Part shown: positions 49,496 through 59,008 of the stretch, piece after piece | Layout: each line of letters starts with the position of its first letter | Numbering within the stretch: position 1 is the stretch's first letter | Assembly (NCBI GenBank): GCA_905221605.1 | Contig: CAJNDS010002379.1 | Coordinates: 534,001-598,000 of the forward strand | Length of the DNA stretch: 64,000 bases | Direction of reading: 5' to 3' | Source: Symbiodinium natans | Taxonomy: Eukaryota; Sar; Dinophyceae; Suessiales; Symbiodiniaceae | Translations under genes and position numbers: made by a program | The notes under the pieces: model-generated | What the model saw: only the letters and a program-made list of their open reading frames with translations | What the model was told of the DNA's origin: nothing | Databases searched by the model: none

Positions 49496-49509
49496 CCCTC
49501 AAAATGTTT

Positions 49510-49598
49510 AGGAGTCCCCCCGGCTCTGAACTCGTGCCTTCGAGCTTCGTAGTGCCATGCCAAAGGCACATCTCGTTCACATCTAGGTGGCGGCGCGG
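49510..49598 (-). CDS. Exon with PARP-like HGT motif
   Basis: Acceptor CCTTAG|CCGCG; reads PRRHLDVNEMCLWHGTTK. N-E-x-x-L-W-H-G-T is the hallmark around the catalytic His of poly(ADP-ribose) polymerase domains. Only this piece is visible; donor near 49535-49545 not fixed. Confidence 0.6.
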
Positions 49599-49759
49599 CT
49601 AAGGCTGTCAGGGCCCTAAACACCCCAAAAAACCAAACCCCAAAAGGTTTCTGGGTTTGGGGGTTTAGGGTTTGAGGGTTTTTGGGTTTTAGGGTTTAGA
49701 GATGTTTAGGGTTGAGGGGCTTAGGGTTGGAAAGATAAGAGTTTAGGGGTTTAGGGTTT

Positions 49760-49825
49760 AGAGTTTCGATCTCTTATGGGTTGAGGCTGTGGGTTGGCGG
49801 TTGAGTGTCCCAGAGCCCTAAGCCC
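49760..49825 (-). CDS. Possible C-terminal exon
   Basis: CTTAG|GGC; reads GSGTLNRQPTASTHKRSKL then stop. Confidence 0.5.
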
Positions 49826-50168
49826 CGTGCATGAGGGATGTATGCGGTTTAGGGTTTAGGGTTTAGGGTTTAGGGTTTAGGGTCTGGAACTAAGGGCTTG
49901 TGGGTTTGGGGCATAGAGTACAAGCCTTACTTAAAGTTGCTGAGTTCATAAGCCCCGCAAAAAAAGTGCACACTTTCAGTTCTAGAGGGGAGTATAGTAT
50001 TCCACAAAGTGTAAAGTGTACTCATTCAGCTGCTATTATAAGCTTATGGGCTTAGGCTTAGGATCAGCGTGCTAGCAGGACTTGAACCCTTACCAACGGT
50101 TTGGGGTTTAGGGTTTAGGGTTTAGGGTTTCGGGCTAAGCCCTTAAACCCTTAGACCCTTAAACCCCC

Positions 50169-50207
50169 AGAGCTCGAGGAGCTTTCGACGCCCCGGACTC
50201 TGGTGAG
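50169..50207 (-). CDS. Short exon
   Basis: GTTAG|CTCACC; reads LTRVRGVESSSSS into a telomere-like donor. Confidence 0.6.
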
Positions 50208-50310
50208 CTAACCCTAAACCCTAAACCCTAAACCCTAAACCCTAAACCCTGAACCCTGAACCCTAAACCCTAAACCCGAAACCCTAAACCCTAAACCCTA
50301 AACCCTAAGC
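50206..50310 (+). repeat. CCCTAAA array, intronic
   Basis: Between exons 50388-50311 and 50207-50169; sense GCTTAGGG donor and GGGTTAG acceptor both lie in the repeat. Confidence 0.8.
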
Positions 50311-50388
50311 CCCGGGCCGTTGTCAAAGGGGCCAAGGAAGTTAAGCTCGGGTCGCTCCTGCCCACTCGTGAACCCTGAGCCCAACATT
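50311..50388 (-). CDS. Internal exon
   Basis: Acceptor TTCTTCAG|AATG; reads MLGSGFTSGQERPELNFLG then PFDNGPG; GC donor in GCTTAGGG. Confidence 0.8.
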
Positions 50389-50694
50389 CTGAAGAACCCT
50401 AAGTTTAGGGTTTAGGGTTTAGGGTTTAGGGTTTAGGGTCTAATCCCTGAAACCCAGAAGGCCCTGAGCTCAAAGCCCCAAACCCTGAGCCGAAACTCTA
50501 AGAAATCCTGAGCATGAGGTGACCTGCATCCCTGGAAAGTGCAAGCAATCAGGGCCAGAGGGGTCCTTGAAAGGGGACCCCTTTGTTCCGCCTTAAACAG
50601 CACAATTACTTTAGAACCCTTTACGAGAAGGTAAGGGGCCGTATTAAGCGACCATGTAGCCACCCTTAGGCACCAAGGTGGAGGAAGAAGGCTG

Positions 50695-50895
50695 TCAACA
50701 TTGCGGGTGCAGGCTCTTCTTCCAGTCTGCGTTTGGTTTTTGGTTCTGGTTCTTCATGCCGTCCGTTAGCTCTTCGCACTTTACTCCCTTCTTTGTCTCA
50801 TACCACGGATGTGGGTGCGGATCTATTGTTGTGAAAACCTAGCCGTGCAATGGCATGTTGCCGAATTTCTGGTCTGCATCCGTCAGCTTCCACAT
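50695..50895 (-). CDS. C-terminal exon with one in-frame TAG
   Basis: 67 codons from GCGCAG|ATG: MWKLTDADQKFGNMPLHG, TAG (50839-50841), VFTTIDPHPHPWYETKKG, VKCEELTDGMKNQNQKPNA, TGA at 50695. The frame on both sides is clearly protein-like; a 21-bp gap is too short for an intron. Confidence 0.65.
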
Positions 50896-51051
50896 CTGCG
50901 CACGCGGAGCAACACACACAGTGAATCAACAATCGCCCTCCACCGCAGCCCTTAACCCTAAACCCTCAAACCTCAACCCTAAACCCTCAACCCTAAACCC
51001 TATACCCTAAACCCTCAACCCTTCCTCAACCCTAAACCCTAAACCCTAAAC

Positions 51052-51116
51052 CCCTCAAACGCTTCTCCTGCACTTTCTTCGTGGTAGTCCCTTCGTGTCG
51101 CCTGGGTGGCGCACGG
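51052..51116 (-). CDS. Internal exon
   Basis: Acceptor CGTCCAG|CCGTG; reads PCATQATRRDYHEESAGEA then FEG; donor GTTTAGGG. Confidence 0.75.
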
Positions 51117-51199
51117 CTGGACGCGAAAAAGGAACTCACTCGTAAGTGCATGCGCTCTAGGGTTTAGGGTTTAGGGTTATTAAGCCTTTGCTAGCTACG

Positions 51200-51231
51200 A
51201 GTAAAGATTTGCGGCTTCCTGCAACTGGGCT
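51200..51231 (-). CDS. Very short exon
   Basis: CTAG|CCCAG; reads QLQEAANLY; donor GTAGCTAG. Confidence 0.45.
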
Positions 51232-51299
51232 AGAGGCTAGAAGTATGAATAGGTTACGAGGCCCTGAAGAGAGTGTAGTTCCCCTGAACCCTAAACCCT

Positions 51300-51900
51300 A
51301 AACTTGTAAACCCTTAACCCTTGCTGATGGGTTCAGGGTGCAGGGTTGCGGCAAGGACTTTCCAAGTATGCCAGCGCTTAAGACCTGGTAGGGCTGCCGA
51401 GCATATTTTGGGGCTCATGAGGTTTGGGGTTTGGGGTTTAGGGTTTGGGGTCAAAGCTGCCGAGCATAAGGTTGAGCTTTATAAGTGCTTGTAGGGTTGA
51501 GGGTTTAAGGCTCATGGGGTTTGGGTTTTGGAGGGGTTATGGGGTTCAACTAGGGTTAAGGGCTTATGGGGCTTAGGGAGTAGGGCTCATAGGGTTTAGG
51601 GCTTATAGGGTTTCGGGCTTATAGGGTTTAAGGTCGGGTTAGGCTCAAGGCTTATGGGGTTTAGGCCTTGGGGTTTACGGTAGGTTGGCTGAGGTTTGTT
51701 GAAGGCTTCAGGTCAATGTCAGATAAGGGTTTAGGGGGTAGGGCTTAGGGTTTAGCAGGGTTTAAGGGTTTAAGGTTTGGAGGATTCTGCAGAAGCTAGA
51801 ATTCAACTCTTGTACTACAAGCTCCAAGTATGGCTCAAATGAGAAAGGGTTGGACTAGAGAAAACCTAAGCCCGAAGTGCTTACTATTTCCCTAAACCCT
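51300..51900 (+). repeat. Degenerate telomere-like field
   Basis: TTGGGGTTTAGG, CTTATGGGG, GGGTTTCGGGCTTATAGG words; no gene seen. Confidence 0.55.
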
Positions 51901-51972
51901 AAACCCTAAACCCTAAACCCCAAACCCCAAACCCCAGACCCCAAACCCTAAACCCCCCAGCCGAAAAATCCT

Positions 51973-52109
51973 GCCCAGGTCTTCGGAGTGGACTCTTGAA
52001 CAGGATGCGTTTCTCAAGGCTTCATTCTCAGAGACAAGCACCACAAACCAAAGTAGGGGTTTCTGCGGGTTGGCATGCCCTAGCTGTACTGGCTGAAGGA
52101 AGTCCTGCT
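51973..52109 (-). CDS. Coding region, frame ambiguous
   Basis: After CAGCAG|GAC one frame reads SASTARACQPAETPTLVCG, another MPTRRNPYFGLWCLSLRMK; a downstream piece reads STPKTWAG. Confidence 0.5.
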
Positions 52110-52310
52110 GAGAACTCGGAATATTCGGGCCTCCAAACCCTGAACTCTAAACCCCTGTTCCTGGACTGAACCAAAAAACCCTAAACCCGAAACCTTAACC
52201 CCTAACCCCTAACCCTAAACCCTATACCCTGAACCCCAAAACCCCCCACTCCACCCTCCACGCCGCTTGGTGGCGGGATTTTCGTGGCTCGCAGGCCTGG
52301 CTAGAAACAG

Positions 52311-52385
52311 ACCCTATAAACCCTATAAACCCTATAAACCCTATAAACCCTATAAACCCTATAAACCCTATAAACCCTATAAACC
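52311..52385 (+). repeat. CCCTATAAA array
   Basis: Eight perfect nonamers. Confidence 0.95.
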
Positions 52386-52479
52386 CTTAAAAAACCCTAC
52401 GATTCTCTATCGCAGGGAGGTAAGAACGGTCAAGAACGGTCCCTTCAGGGTTCAGAGTTCAGGGCTCAGGGTTCAACAT

Positions 52480-52512
52480 TTTTTATATTATAATTATATA
52501 CATATGTATATA

Positions 52513-52562
<50 letters not shown>

Positions 52563-52752
52563 CACTACATTTTAATCAAGTTATATGCTTAATAATATTG
52601 AGAAATATGAAAATTACTCATGTTCACAACGTTATCACAAATTGTCTACATTTTAACGTAGCAAAAGAGTATAAACTCATACACAATTGTTTCAATCAAC
52701 ATATGATTATTATTATGATGGCTAATGAATTATCATTCTGATTATTATCACT

Positions 52753-52787
<35 letters not shown>

Positions 52788-53010
52788 TGGTATTATTATT
52801 GTTACTAGTGTTACTGTTATTATTTCACGTAAATACATGCTTTATATGTTACATTTCATACTTCCACATACATTCGAATCAGTTGATCCTTGCCACCATG
52901 TGTGAATTTGTTGACAACTAATAATCTGCCCTTTTAGAAAAGATCCACAAATTTCACAATTCCTATCTATACCAATTCATTCACCCCGTTCATTAGTTTT
53001 TGGTCCTCCT
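52480..53010 (+). other. AT-rich block with (TA)n and (CAT)n
   Basis: About 530 bp strongly AT-rich, with TA repeats (52500-52560) and a CATCAT run (52750-52787). Unlike the surrounding GC-balanced exons; no gene seen. Confidence 0.75.
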
Positions 53011-53404
53011 GAATGTTCGGTTCAGGGTTGAGGGTTCCAGGGTCTCTCTCTGAATGTCCGCTTACCTCCTGTAAAGGTTCAGGGCTTGATGGTTTAGGGT
53101 TTAGGGTATTTAAGGGTTCCCCAATTCAGGGAGCTCGTAACTACCCCCAAGACTCTAGCAGACGAACGTGGGGGCCTGGGCTCGACTTTAGCTTAGGTTT
53201 CGGGTCTTGGTGTTTATATCACATTTGTATACTTATACATTATATATATATATATACATACACATCGAATGTACCCTGGAAAATATCATATCGGGTCTAG
53301 GGCCGGTTTGGGGCATAGAGTCTGGGCCTAAGGCGGGGGGTTTAGGGCTTAAGGGCTTAGCCCTACCCCCCCTCATGTCTTGCAGACCCAACCATAGCCT
53401 GGAA

Positions 53405-53658
53405 AAACTCTAAACCCCAAACCCCAAACCCTAAACCCTAAACCCTAAACCCTAACCCTAAACCCTAAACCCTAAACCCTAAACCCTAACCCCTAACCTC
53501 TAACCCCTAACCCCTAAACCCTAAACCCTAAACCCTAAACCCTAAACCCTAAACCCTAAACCCTAAACCCTAACCCTAAACCCTAAACCCTAAACCCTAA
53601 AACCCTAAACCCTAACCCTACACCCTAAACCATAAACCCTAAGCCCTAAACCCTAAAA
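53405..53658 (+). repeat. CCCTAAA/CCCTAA/CCCCTAA array
   Basis: About 250 bp with 6-, 7- and 8-bp units, intronic beside the exon at 53660. Confidence 0.85.
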
Positions 53659-53659
53659 C

Positions 53660-53745
53660 CCCTGAACAGCAGCCTGCACTTTGCAATCCCCCTCCACCGG
53701 CAGCCGGAAGCTCGAACGGCGGAAGTATCAAGTCGTTAACCCCCA
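53660..53745 (-). CDS. Internal exon
   Basis: Acceptor GAAGCAG|TGGGG; reads GVNDLILPPFELPAAGGGG then LQSAGCCSG; donor GTTTTAGGG. Confidence 0.8.
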
Positions 53746-53776
53746 CTGCTTCTACGACATGGGTTTAGGGTTTAGG

Positions 53777-53842
53777 GCACCATCAACTGTAGGGTGAGGT
53801 CGGCAAGACTGAAAGGAACAACCGAACAACAAATCTGCAAAG
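53777..53842 (-). CDS. Possible exon
   Basis: Reads VPFSLADLTLQLMV into a telomere-like end. Confidence 0.45.
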
Positions 53843-54004
53843 CCCAAACGCCAAATCTCAAACCCCTAAACCCTGCAACCCCTACGCACCCACAAAGCCT
53901 GCAAACCCTCTGAACCGATAAGCCGTATGAGCAGTCTGAACACCACAAACCCCGATACGAAACCCTACAAACCCAATTAAACCCTGTGTACTCAAGCAAC
54001 CCTG

Positions 54005-54263
54005 TGAACCCTAAACCTAAACCCTAAACCCTGTAAACCCTAAACCCTGTAAGCCCTAAACCCTAAACCCTGTAAACCCTAAACCCTGCAAGGTGAAGCC
54101 CTGAACCCTAAACCCTGTAAACCCTAAACCCTAAGCCCTAAACCCTAAACCCTGTAAACCCTCCCTGTAAGCCCTGAACCCTAAACCCTGTAAACCCTAA
54201 ACCCCAAACCCTAAACCCTAAACCCTAAACCCCAAACCCTAAACCCTAAACCCTTAACCCTAC
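54005..54263 (+). repeat. CCCTGTAAA / CCCTAAA mixed array
   Basis: Nonamer and heptamer units alternate. Confidence 0.85.
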
Positions 54264-54265
54264 AC

Positions 54266-54360
54266 CCTTGAGAGAGGCAGTCGGGCGCCTTCCTTCGCCC
54301 GGTTGTAGCGCTGCATCAACTCCTGCGGCCGGCCCGCGTGTGCGGTGAGGCCATCCGGTG
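54266..54360 (-). CDS. Internal exon
   Basis: Acceptor CTCCCCAG|CACC preceded by a CCCTAAA (sense) tract; reads PDGLTAHAGRPQELMQRYN then RAKEGARLPLS; donor GTGTAGGG. Confidence 0.8.
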
Positions 54361-54429
54361 CTGGGGAGGGTTTAGGGTTTAGGGTTTAGGGTTTAGGGTT
54401 TAGGGTTTAGGGTTTAGGGTTTAGGGCTT

Positions 54430-54530
54430 GGGTGGTTGTCAAAACTATGGTCCCTTTCGGGGTACCCCAAATTTTAGGTGCCGCATTATAATAGGGATCC
54501 AAAAAGGGACCCTAATTTTGACAGCCACCC
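54430..54530. mobile_element. Family H inverted-repeat element
   Basis: GGGTGGTTGTCAAAACTATG ... AATTTTGACAGCCACCC, 101 bp, with inner GGTCCCTTT / AAAGGGACC. Confidence 0.75.
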
Positions 54531-54574
54531 GCATAGGGCTTAGGGTCCGAGCATAAACCCTAAGCCAAAACCTT

Positions 54575-54766
54575 ACTCCTGAGCCCCATGTCCCAACCTC
54601 TCATCTTGGCTGCACTTAGGAGGGTAGCAAAAAAACTAAACTTTTAGCTGCCCTATTAAGAAACCCAATAAACCCAAAAAAGGCTAAAGATGTAAAGTTA
54701 CAGAAAAGCACCACAAAGTCATGAGCCCACGAGTAGTCCGTACGACTGTGGGTGCAGGCACTTCAA
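54575..54766 (-). CDS. Open frame split by a family D element
   Basis: 54766-54719 reads KELEVPAPTVVRTTRGLM; removing the element and one TCAT copy continues RGWDMGLR in frame. No GT, GC or GA donor sits at the exact boundary. Confidence 0.55.
54605..54718. mobile_element. Family D element, copy 2
   Basis: CTTGGCTGCACTTAGGAGGG ... GCACCACAAAG; TCAT at 54601-54604 and 54719-54722. Confidence 0.9.
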
Positions 54767-55008
54767 GTTCTTTTGGGGGGTTTAGGGTCTAGGGGAGCGT
54801 TGTCCTGTGGTGCAAGGAAACACTGGCAAAAATGATGAAAAGCCCAAACCCATGTAACACCCAAGACACTTACACCCCTACACCCCCGAACCCTGAACCC
54901 TAAACCCTAAACCCTCAAACCTCAAAACCCCTAAGCCCGAAACCCTAAACCCCTAAACCCTAAACCCTGAACCCTCCAACCCCAAAATCAACCCCATGCC
55001 CAAGCCCA

Positions 55009-55093
55009 TCAAGCACTCGCCACCTCGTTGTGGATCTGGAAGGCAGCTGTAACCTGAAAGCTGAAAGGAAGGCGGCTCGAGGGCGAAGCGGTG
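55009..55093 (-). CDS. Exon, possibly C-terminal
   Basis: Acceptor CCCTAG|CACCG; reads TASPSSRLPFSFQVTAAFQ then IHNEVASA and TGA. Confidence 0.75.
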
Positions 55094-55347
55094 CTAGGGT
55101 TTGGGGTTACGGGATCAAGGTTTCGGCAGATTATTTTCCTGCAAGGGTTTTAGAGCTTAGGGTTTACGGCTAAGTGTTCAAGTTTAAGGTTTGGCAACCC
55201 TGAACCCTAAAACCCTGGACCCCACACCACCCCCAACAAGGCATGCTCAATAGGGTCTTTTGGCATACTAGCGCTGTGCTACCCCTAAACCCTAAACCCT
55301 AAACCCTAGGAGTACTGGGTGGACTCTAAACCCTAAATTGCAATTAC

Positions 55348-55597
55348 CCAGTATGGTCAGCAAACATCTGGTTCCGTTTGCCAAGCTGCGACCCTTGTTT
55401 GCATCTGTGTCTCTGTGAAGCAGCAAGTCCTGGACTGCCTTTCTTTCCTTTTCGATATTGCTCGCAATCACCAGGACTCTCTTCAACTTCCACAAAGTTG
55501 AAGCTTGCCGAGATGATGCTGGCAAGGTTGTGTGGAACTTGGTGCGGGGGCGTGGCCTTCCATCACGTGGCCCAGGCGCACAAGTGAAGGCCAACAT
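55348..55597 (-). CDS. Long exon
   Basis: Acceptor GATTAG|ATG; 83 codons to donor GTAATTG. Reads FTCAPGPRDGRPRPRTKFH, STLWKLKRVLVIASNIEKE, AVQDLLLHRDTDANKGRSL. May hold the start codon. Family unknown. Confidence 0.7.
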
Positions 55598-56116
55598 CTA
55601 ATCTTGCGGGCTGCTAATTATGCCTGTACGACCTGAGTTGATTTTTGCGTAAAGTACACCCTAAACCCTAAAACCCAAAACCCTAAACGTAAAGTAAACC
55701 CTAAACCCTAAACCCAAAACCCTAAACCCTGCAACACTGCCCGGAACCCCCCAAACCCCTCAACTCTTCCACGCCCTTTATCTCTTCAAGCCCCCCGAAA
55801 CCCTAAACAACCCTAAGTCCTCTAAACCCTAAACCCTAAACCCTAAACCCTAAACCCGAAACCCGAAACCCTAAACCCTAAACCCTAAACCCTACTCCTG
55901 GGGCCGACTTCCTCACATAAGGCTTTCAAGTTTTGGGGTTTTTAGAGGGGGATAGATAAGGTACGACGGGTCATATACCCGTTAGGGAACTATTTCTTCT
56001 AGACAAAACACTCAACACTGAGGGTTGAAAGGGTTGAGGGTCTAAGCGTTTAGCCTAAACCCTAAACCCTAAACCCTAAACCCCAAACCTTAGACCCTAA
56101 ACCCTAAACCCTAAAC

Positions 56117-56189
56117 AACGCGGGCCGTGGGACATTCGAGGCAGCCCCGCTGTTGCCGAGGAGGGCACCAAGGGCTTGCCTCAGGGAGT
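56117..56189 (-). CDS. Internal exon
   Basis: Acceptor CTAAAG|ACTCC; reads SLRQALGALLGNSGAASNV then PRPA; donor GTTTAGGG. Confidence 0.75.
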
Positions 56190-56285
56190 CTTTAGGGTTG
56201 AGGGTTTAGGGTTTAGGGTTTAGGGTTTAGGGCTAGGGTTTAGGATTTGGGGTTTGGGGTCTGGGGTTGAGGGATTAGGTTTTAC

Positions 56286-56324
56286 GGGCTGTCGTTCGCC
56301 CCTGGTGGTGCCTGAAAAAGCCTC
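56286..56324 (-). CDS. Micro-exon (13 codons)
   Basis: Acceptor GACTAG|GAGGC, donor GTAAAAC; reads EAFSGTTRGERQP. Confidence 0.7.
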
Positions 56325-56454
56325 CTAGTCTGAGGGTGTTGTTGTGCTCAACCCTGAGCCCTGAACCCTAAACCCTAAACCCTAAACCCTGAACCCTGGA
56401 GGTGCGTGGCGGGGAGACACCATAGGAACCCGTTTTGCGGGTTCAGGGTTAGGA

Positions 56455-56560
56455 GGGTTTAGGGTTTAGGGTTTAGGGTTTAGGGTTTAGGGCTTAGGGT
56501 TTAGGGTTGAGGGTTGAGGGCTTAGGGCGTAGGGTTTGAAGGCTTTTCGGGTCTTAGAGT
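56455..56560 (+). repeat. TTTAGGG/GGGTTGA array
   Basis: Heptamers with TTGAGGG sub-run. Confidence 0.8.
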
Positions 56561-56753
56561 CTTAGGAGTTTGGGGTTTAGAGTTTGAGGGCTTGAAAGTT
56601 CTAGGGTTTGAAGGTCTCAGGGAAGGCTCAATTCCAGGCGAGTTGTGAGACTTCGCCACTTTTAGCATGTCTCAGTTTTTTGAACCCTAAACCCTAAACC
56701 CCAAACCCCAAACCCTAAACCCTAAACCTAGACACGAGTTTTAAGGTTTAGGG

Positions 56754-56870
56754 GTTACCCAAAGAGCCCAAAACCCCTTAATTGAGGAATATACCTTAAA
56801 TCAGATTAAGGATCTCTATATGATTTAAGGAATATTCCTTAATTAAGGGGTCTTGGGCTCTTTGGGTTAC
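56754..56870. mobile_element. Family I long hairpin element
   Basis: Left arm TACCCAAAGAGCCCAAAACC and right arm GTCTTGGGCTCTTTGGGTTA, then TTAATT.AGGAATAT / ATATTCCTTAATTAA: almost fully self-complementary. It starts directly at the donor (GTTAGAG) of the exon at 56877. Confidence 0.75.
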
Positions 56871-56876
56871 TCTAAC

Positions 56877-56923
56877 TCCAGACAGGCCGCTCTTGTTCCA
56901 GCGTGGCGCGGGAGAGATAATGC
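56877..56923 (-). CDS. Short internal exon
   Basis: Acceptor TTGGCAG|GCATT; reads IISPAPRWNKSGLSG; donor GTTAGAG. Confidence 0.75.
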
Positions 56924-57152
56924 CTGCCAACTTGCGTCTTTAGGGTTTAGGGTTTAGAGCTTAGGGTTTTAGCCAAGGCGTGTCCCCGGAGTCCACCTGA
57001 ACCCACTAAACCCTGTAGGCCCTATAAACCCTCTCTAAACCCTCTGAAGCCTCTAAACCTCATAAACCCTCTAAACCCTCTAATCGCCATACCAAACCCC
57101 TAGACTCTCAAAGCCTAGACCCCAAAAACCCTCAAACTCCTGAAGCCTAAAC

Positions 57153-57207
57153 CCTCAGTGAGGTTGAGGGCCTCGCCAACTGAAGTGTTCTCTTCTGCTT
57201 TCGGGGC
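57153..57207 (-). CDS. Internal exon
   Basis: Acceptor CAAAAG|GCCCC; reads PKAEENTSVGEALNLTE; donor GTTTAGG. Confidence 0.75.
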
Positions 57208-57253
57208 CTTTTGGGCCTTTAGGGCTTCTACGGGGGTTTAGGGCCTTTTGGGC

Positions 57254-57325
57254 TCCCTAAACCCTAAACCCTAAACCCTAAACCCTAAACCCTAAACCCT
57301 AAACCCTAAACCCTAAACCCTAAAC
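57254..57325 (+). repeat. CCCTAAA array
   Basis: Ten units. Confidence 0.9.
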
Positions 57326-57335
57326 TGTGGGCCTT

Positions 57336-57393
57336 TGGCTCAAGTCCAAAACATTGACTGGTGAAGCTCTCTACTCTGGGATCGAATGTCTAC
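57336..57393 (-). CDS. Exon, possibly C-terminal
   Basis: Acceptor GGGTAG|ACATT; reads IRSQSRELHQSMFWT then TGA. Confidence 0.6.
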
Positions 57394-57452
57394 CCACCTA
57401 CTCTGGCGTCCCGCAAACCGAGGCTACTTTCGTTTTATGACTTAGTTGTACA

Positions 57453-57561
57453 CTTGGCTGCACTCAGGAGGGTAGCTATACATTAAACTTTTAGCTGCCT
57501 TAAGAAACCCAATAAACCCAAAAAAGGTAAGGATCTAAAGTTACAGTAAAGTACCACAAAG
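57453..57561. mobile_element. Family D element, copy 3
   Basis: CTTGGCTGCACTCAGGAGGG ... GTACCACAAAG; TACA at 57449-57452 and 57562-57565. Confidence 0.9.
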
Positions 57562-57619
57562 TACAGTACCTAGGGGTTTTAAAGGGTTAACCTTTGGGAT
57601 TACAAGGGGAAGACACCAC

Positions 57620-57822
57620 CCCAAAAAGGTTAGAGGTTACCTACTCTACTACTAAGATGAACCCTGGTTAAAGGGTTTAAGGTTTACAGGAAGGTCAGGA
57701 ACCGAAGCGCGAACTGCAGACCGGACCGCACGAACTGTTCCAGCTAGGAACAGCAGGCGAACCGGAAAAGCCAGAACCAATGGAACCGCAAAAAAGGAAA
57801 CGCAGGAACCGATACCCTGCAT

Positions 57823-57887
<65 letters not shown>

Positions 57888-58015
57888 ACCTCCTCCACCC
57901 CTCCCCACCCCTCCTCCTCCACCCCTGCTCCTCCACCCCTCCTCCACCCTGAAACCCTAAACCGGGGGGGTCCTCCCCCCAAAGGGGCTTAAGCCCCCAA
58001 CTATCCCCACACCCA
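57620..58015 (+). repeat. Poly-C tract (about 60 bp) and CCACCCCTC repeat
   Basis: Uninterrupted C about 57826-57886, then CTCCTCCACCCCTC words. Poly-Pro/poly-Gly frames are artefacts. Confidence 0.9.
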
Positions 58016-58019
58016 AGAG

Positions 58020-58175
58020 TAGCCTAGGAATAACAAGGGTGCCCTTTTGGTTTAAAGGAGTTTTGCAGGGAAGCTAAACCCTAAAGAAAGGCAATAAGGG
58101 CACCCTAAACCCTTAACTCCAAACCCTAAACCCTAAACCCCAAAAAAGGAATAAGGGCCTACTCTGGGCCAGCGC
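58020..58175. mobile_element. Family C element, degraded copy
   Basis: AAGAGTAGCCTAGGAATAAC at the left and AGGAATAAGGGCCTACTCTG at the right, with CCCTAAA units inserted inside. A further short copy is at 59400-59480. Confidence 0.65.
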
Positions 58176-58249
58176 TTCCCCACACCTGGCACATCAATAC
58201 GTGTTTTTTCTAAACCATCCTCCAGTCTCTACCGGCCCCGAATACCCCC

Positions 58250-58510
58250 TAGACCCCAAACCCTAAACCCTAAACCTCAAACCCTGATTCATAACTTCAA
58301 GGCTCTCCCCCTAGATAAACCCAAGGCTCTTCCTCTAAACCCCAACCCCTAAACCCTAGACCCTAACCCAAACACCAAACCCCAATCCCCAAACCCTAAA
58401 CCCTAAACCCTAATCAGGAAACCCTAAACCCTAAACCCTAAACCCCAAACCCCGAACCCCATTCCCCAAACCCCAAACCCCAAATCCTAAACCCTAAACC
58501 CTAAACCCCA
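58250..58510 (+). repeat. CCCTAAA/CCCCAAA field
   Basis: Mixed units; no gene seen. Confidence 0.8.
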
Positions 58511-58518
58511 ACCCGAAC

Positions 58519-58593
58519 TTGCAGCCTGGGCTTTTTCACGTCGGGGTCTGGATTGGCCAAGAGGAGGTCATACTGCTCCTCCAGGTTTGTGTG
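58519..58593 (-). CDS. Internal exon (25 codons)
   Basis: Acceptor CCCTAG|CACAC; reads HTNLEEQYDLLLANPDPDV then KKPRLQ; donor GTTCGGG. Confidence 0.85.
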
Positions 58594-58594
58594 C

Positions 58595-58735
58595 TAGGGT
58601 TTAGGGTTTAGGGTTTAGGGTTCAGGGTTCAGGGTTCAGGGTTCAGGGTTCAGGGTTCAGGGTTCAGGGTTTAGGGTTTAGGGTTTAGGGTTTAGGGTTT
58701 AGGGTTTAGGGTTTAGGGTTTAGGGTTTAGGGTTT
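58595..58735 (+). repeat. TTTAGGG array with TTCAGGG block
   Basis: Seven consecutive TTCAGGG units inside TTTAGGG. Confidence 0.9.
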
Positions 58736-58934
58736 AGGCGAGGGCGAGAGGAGGGCGCCGGGGAGCGGGGGGGGGGGGTCGCTCCCTACGCACTATGAAC
58801 CCCTAAACCACGAGTTCAGGACAACATAAGGGATTTGGGGTTGTCGGTTCTAGGGTTGATATGGCTAAACCCTAAACCCTAAACCCTAAACCCTAAACCC
58901 TAAACCCTAAACCCTAAACCCTAAACCCTATGAC

Positions 58935-59008
58935 CAAGCAAGAGGCAGCTCCTTCTCGACTCCGACCTCGGTGCACGCAGGCCCCAGCCCTCCCACTCGG
59001 CCAAGCTT
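58935..59008 (-). CDS. Internal exon
   Basis: Acceptor TTGTAG|AAGCTT; reads KLGRVGGLGPACTEVGVEK then ELPLA; donor GTCATAG. Confidence 0.8.

Noticed and set aside
50070-50105. tRNA gene (T-loop-like GGGTTCAAGTCC on minus)
   Set aside because: The stem around the loop does not pair and no other arms are seen.
57331-57345. Relict dinoflagellate spliced-leader sequence (TTTGGCTCAAG)
   Set aside because: Only 11 bases match, and the local exon is on the opposite strand; likely chance.
57652-57992. Poly-Gly or poly-Pro gene
   Set aside because: Comes from the poly-C tract and CCACCCCTC repeat.
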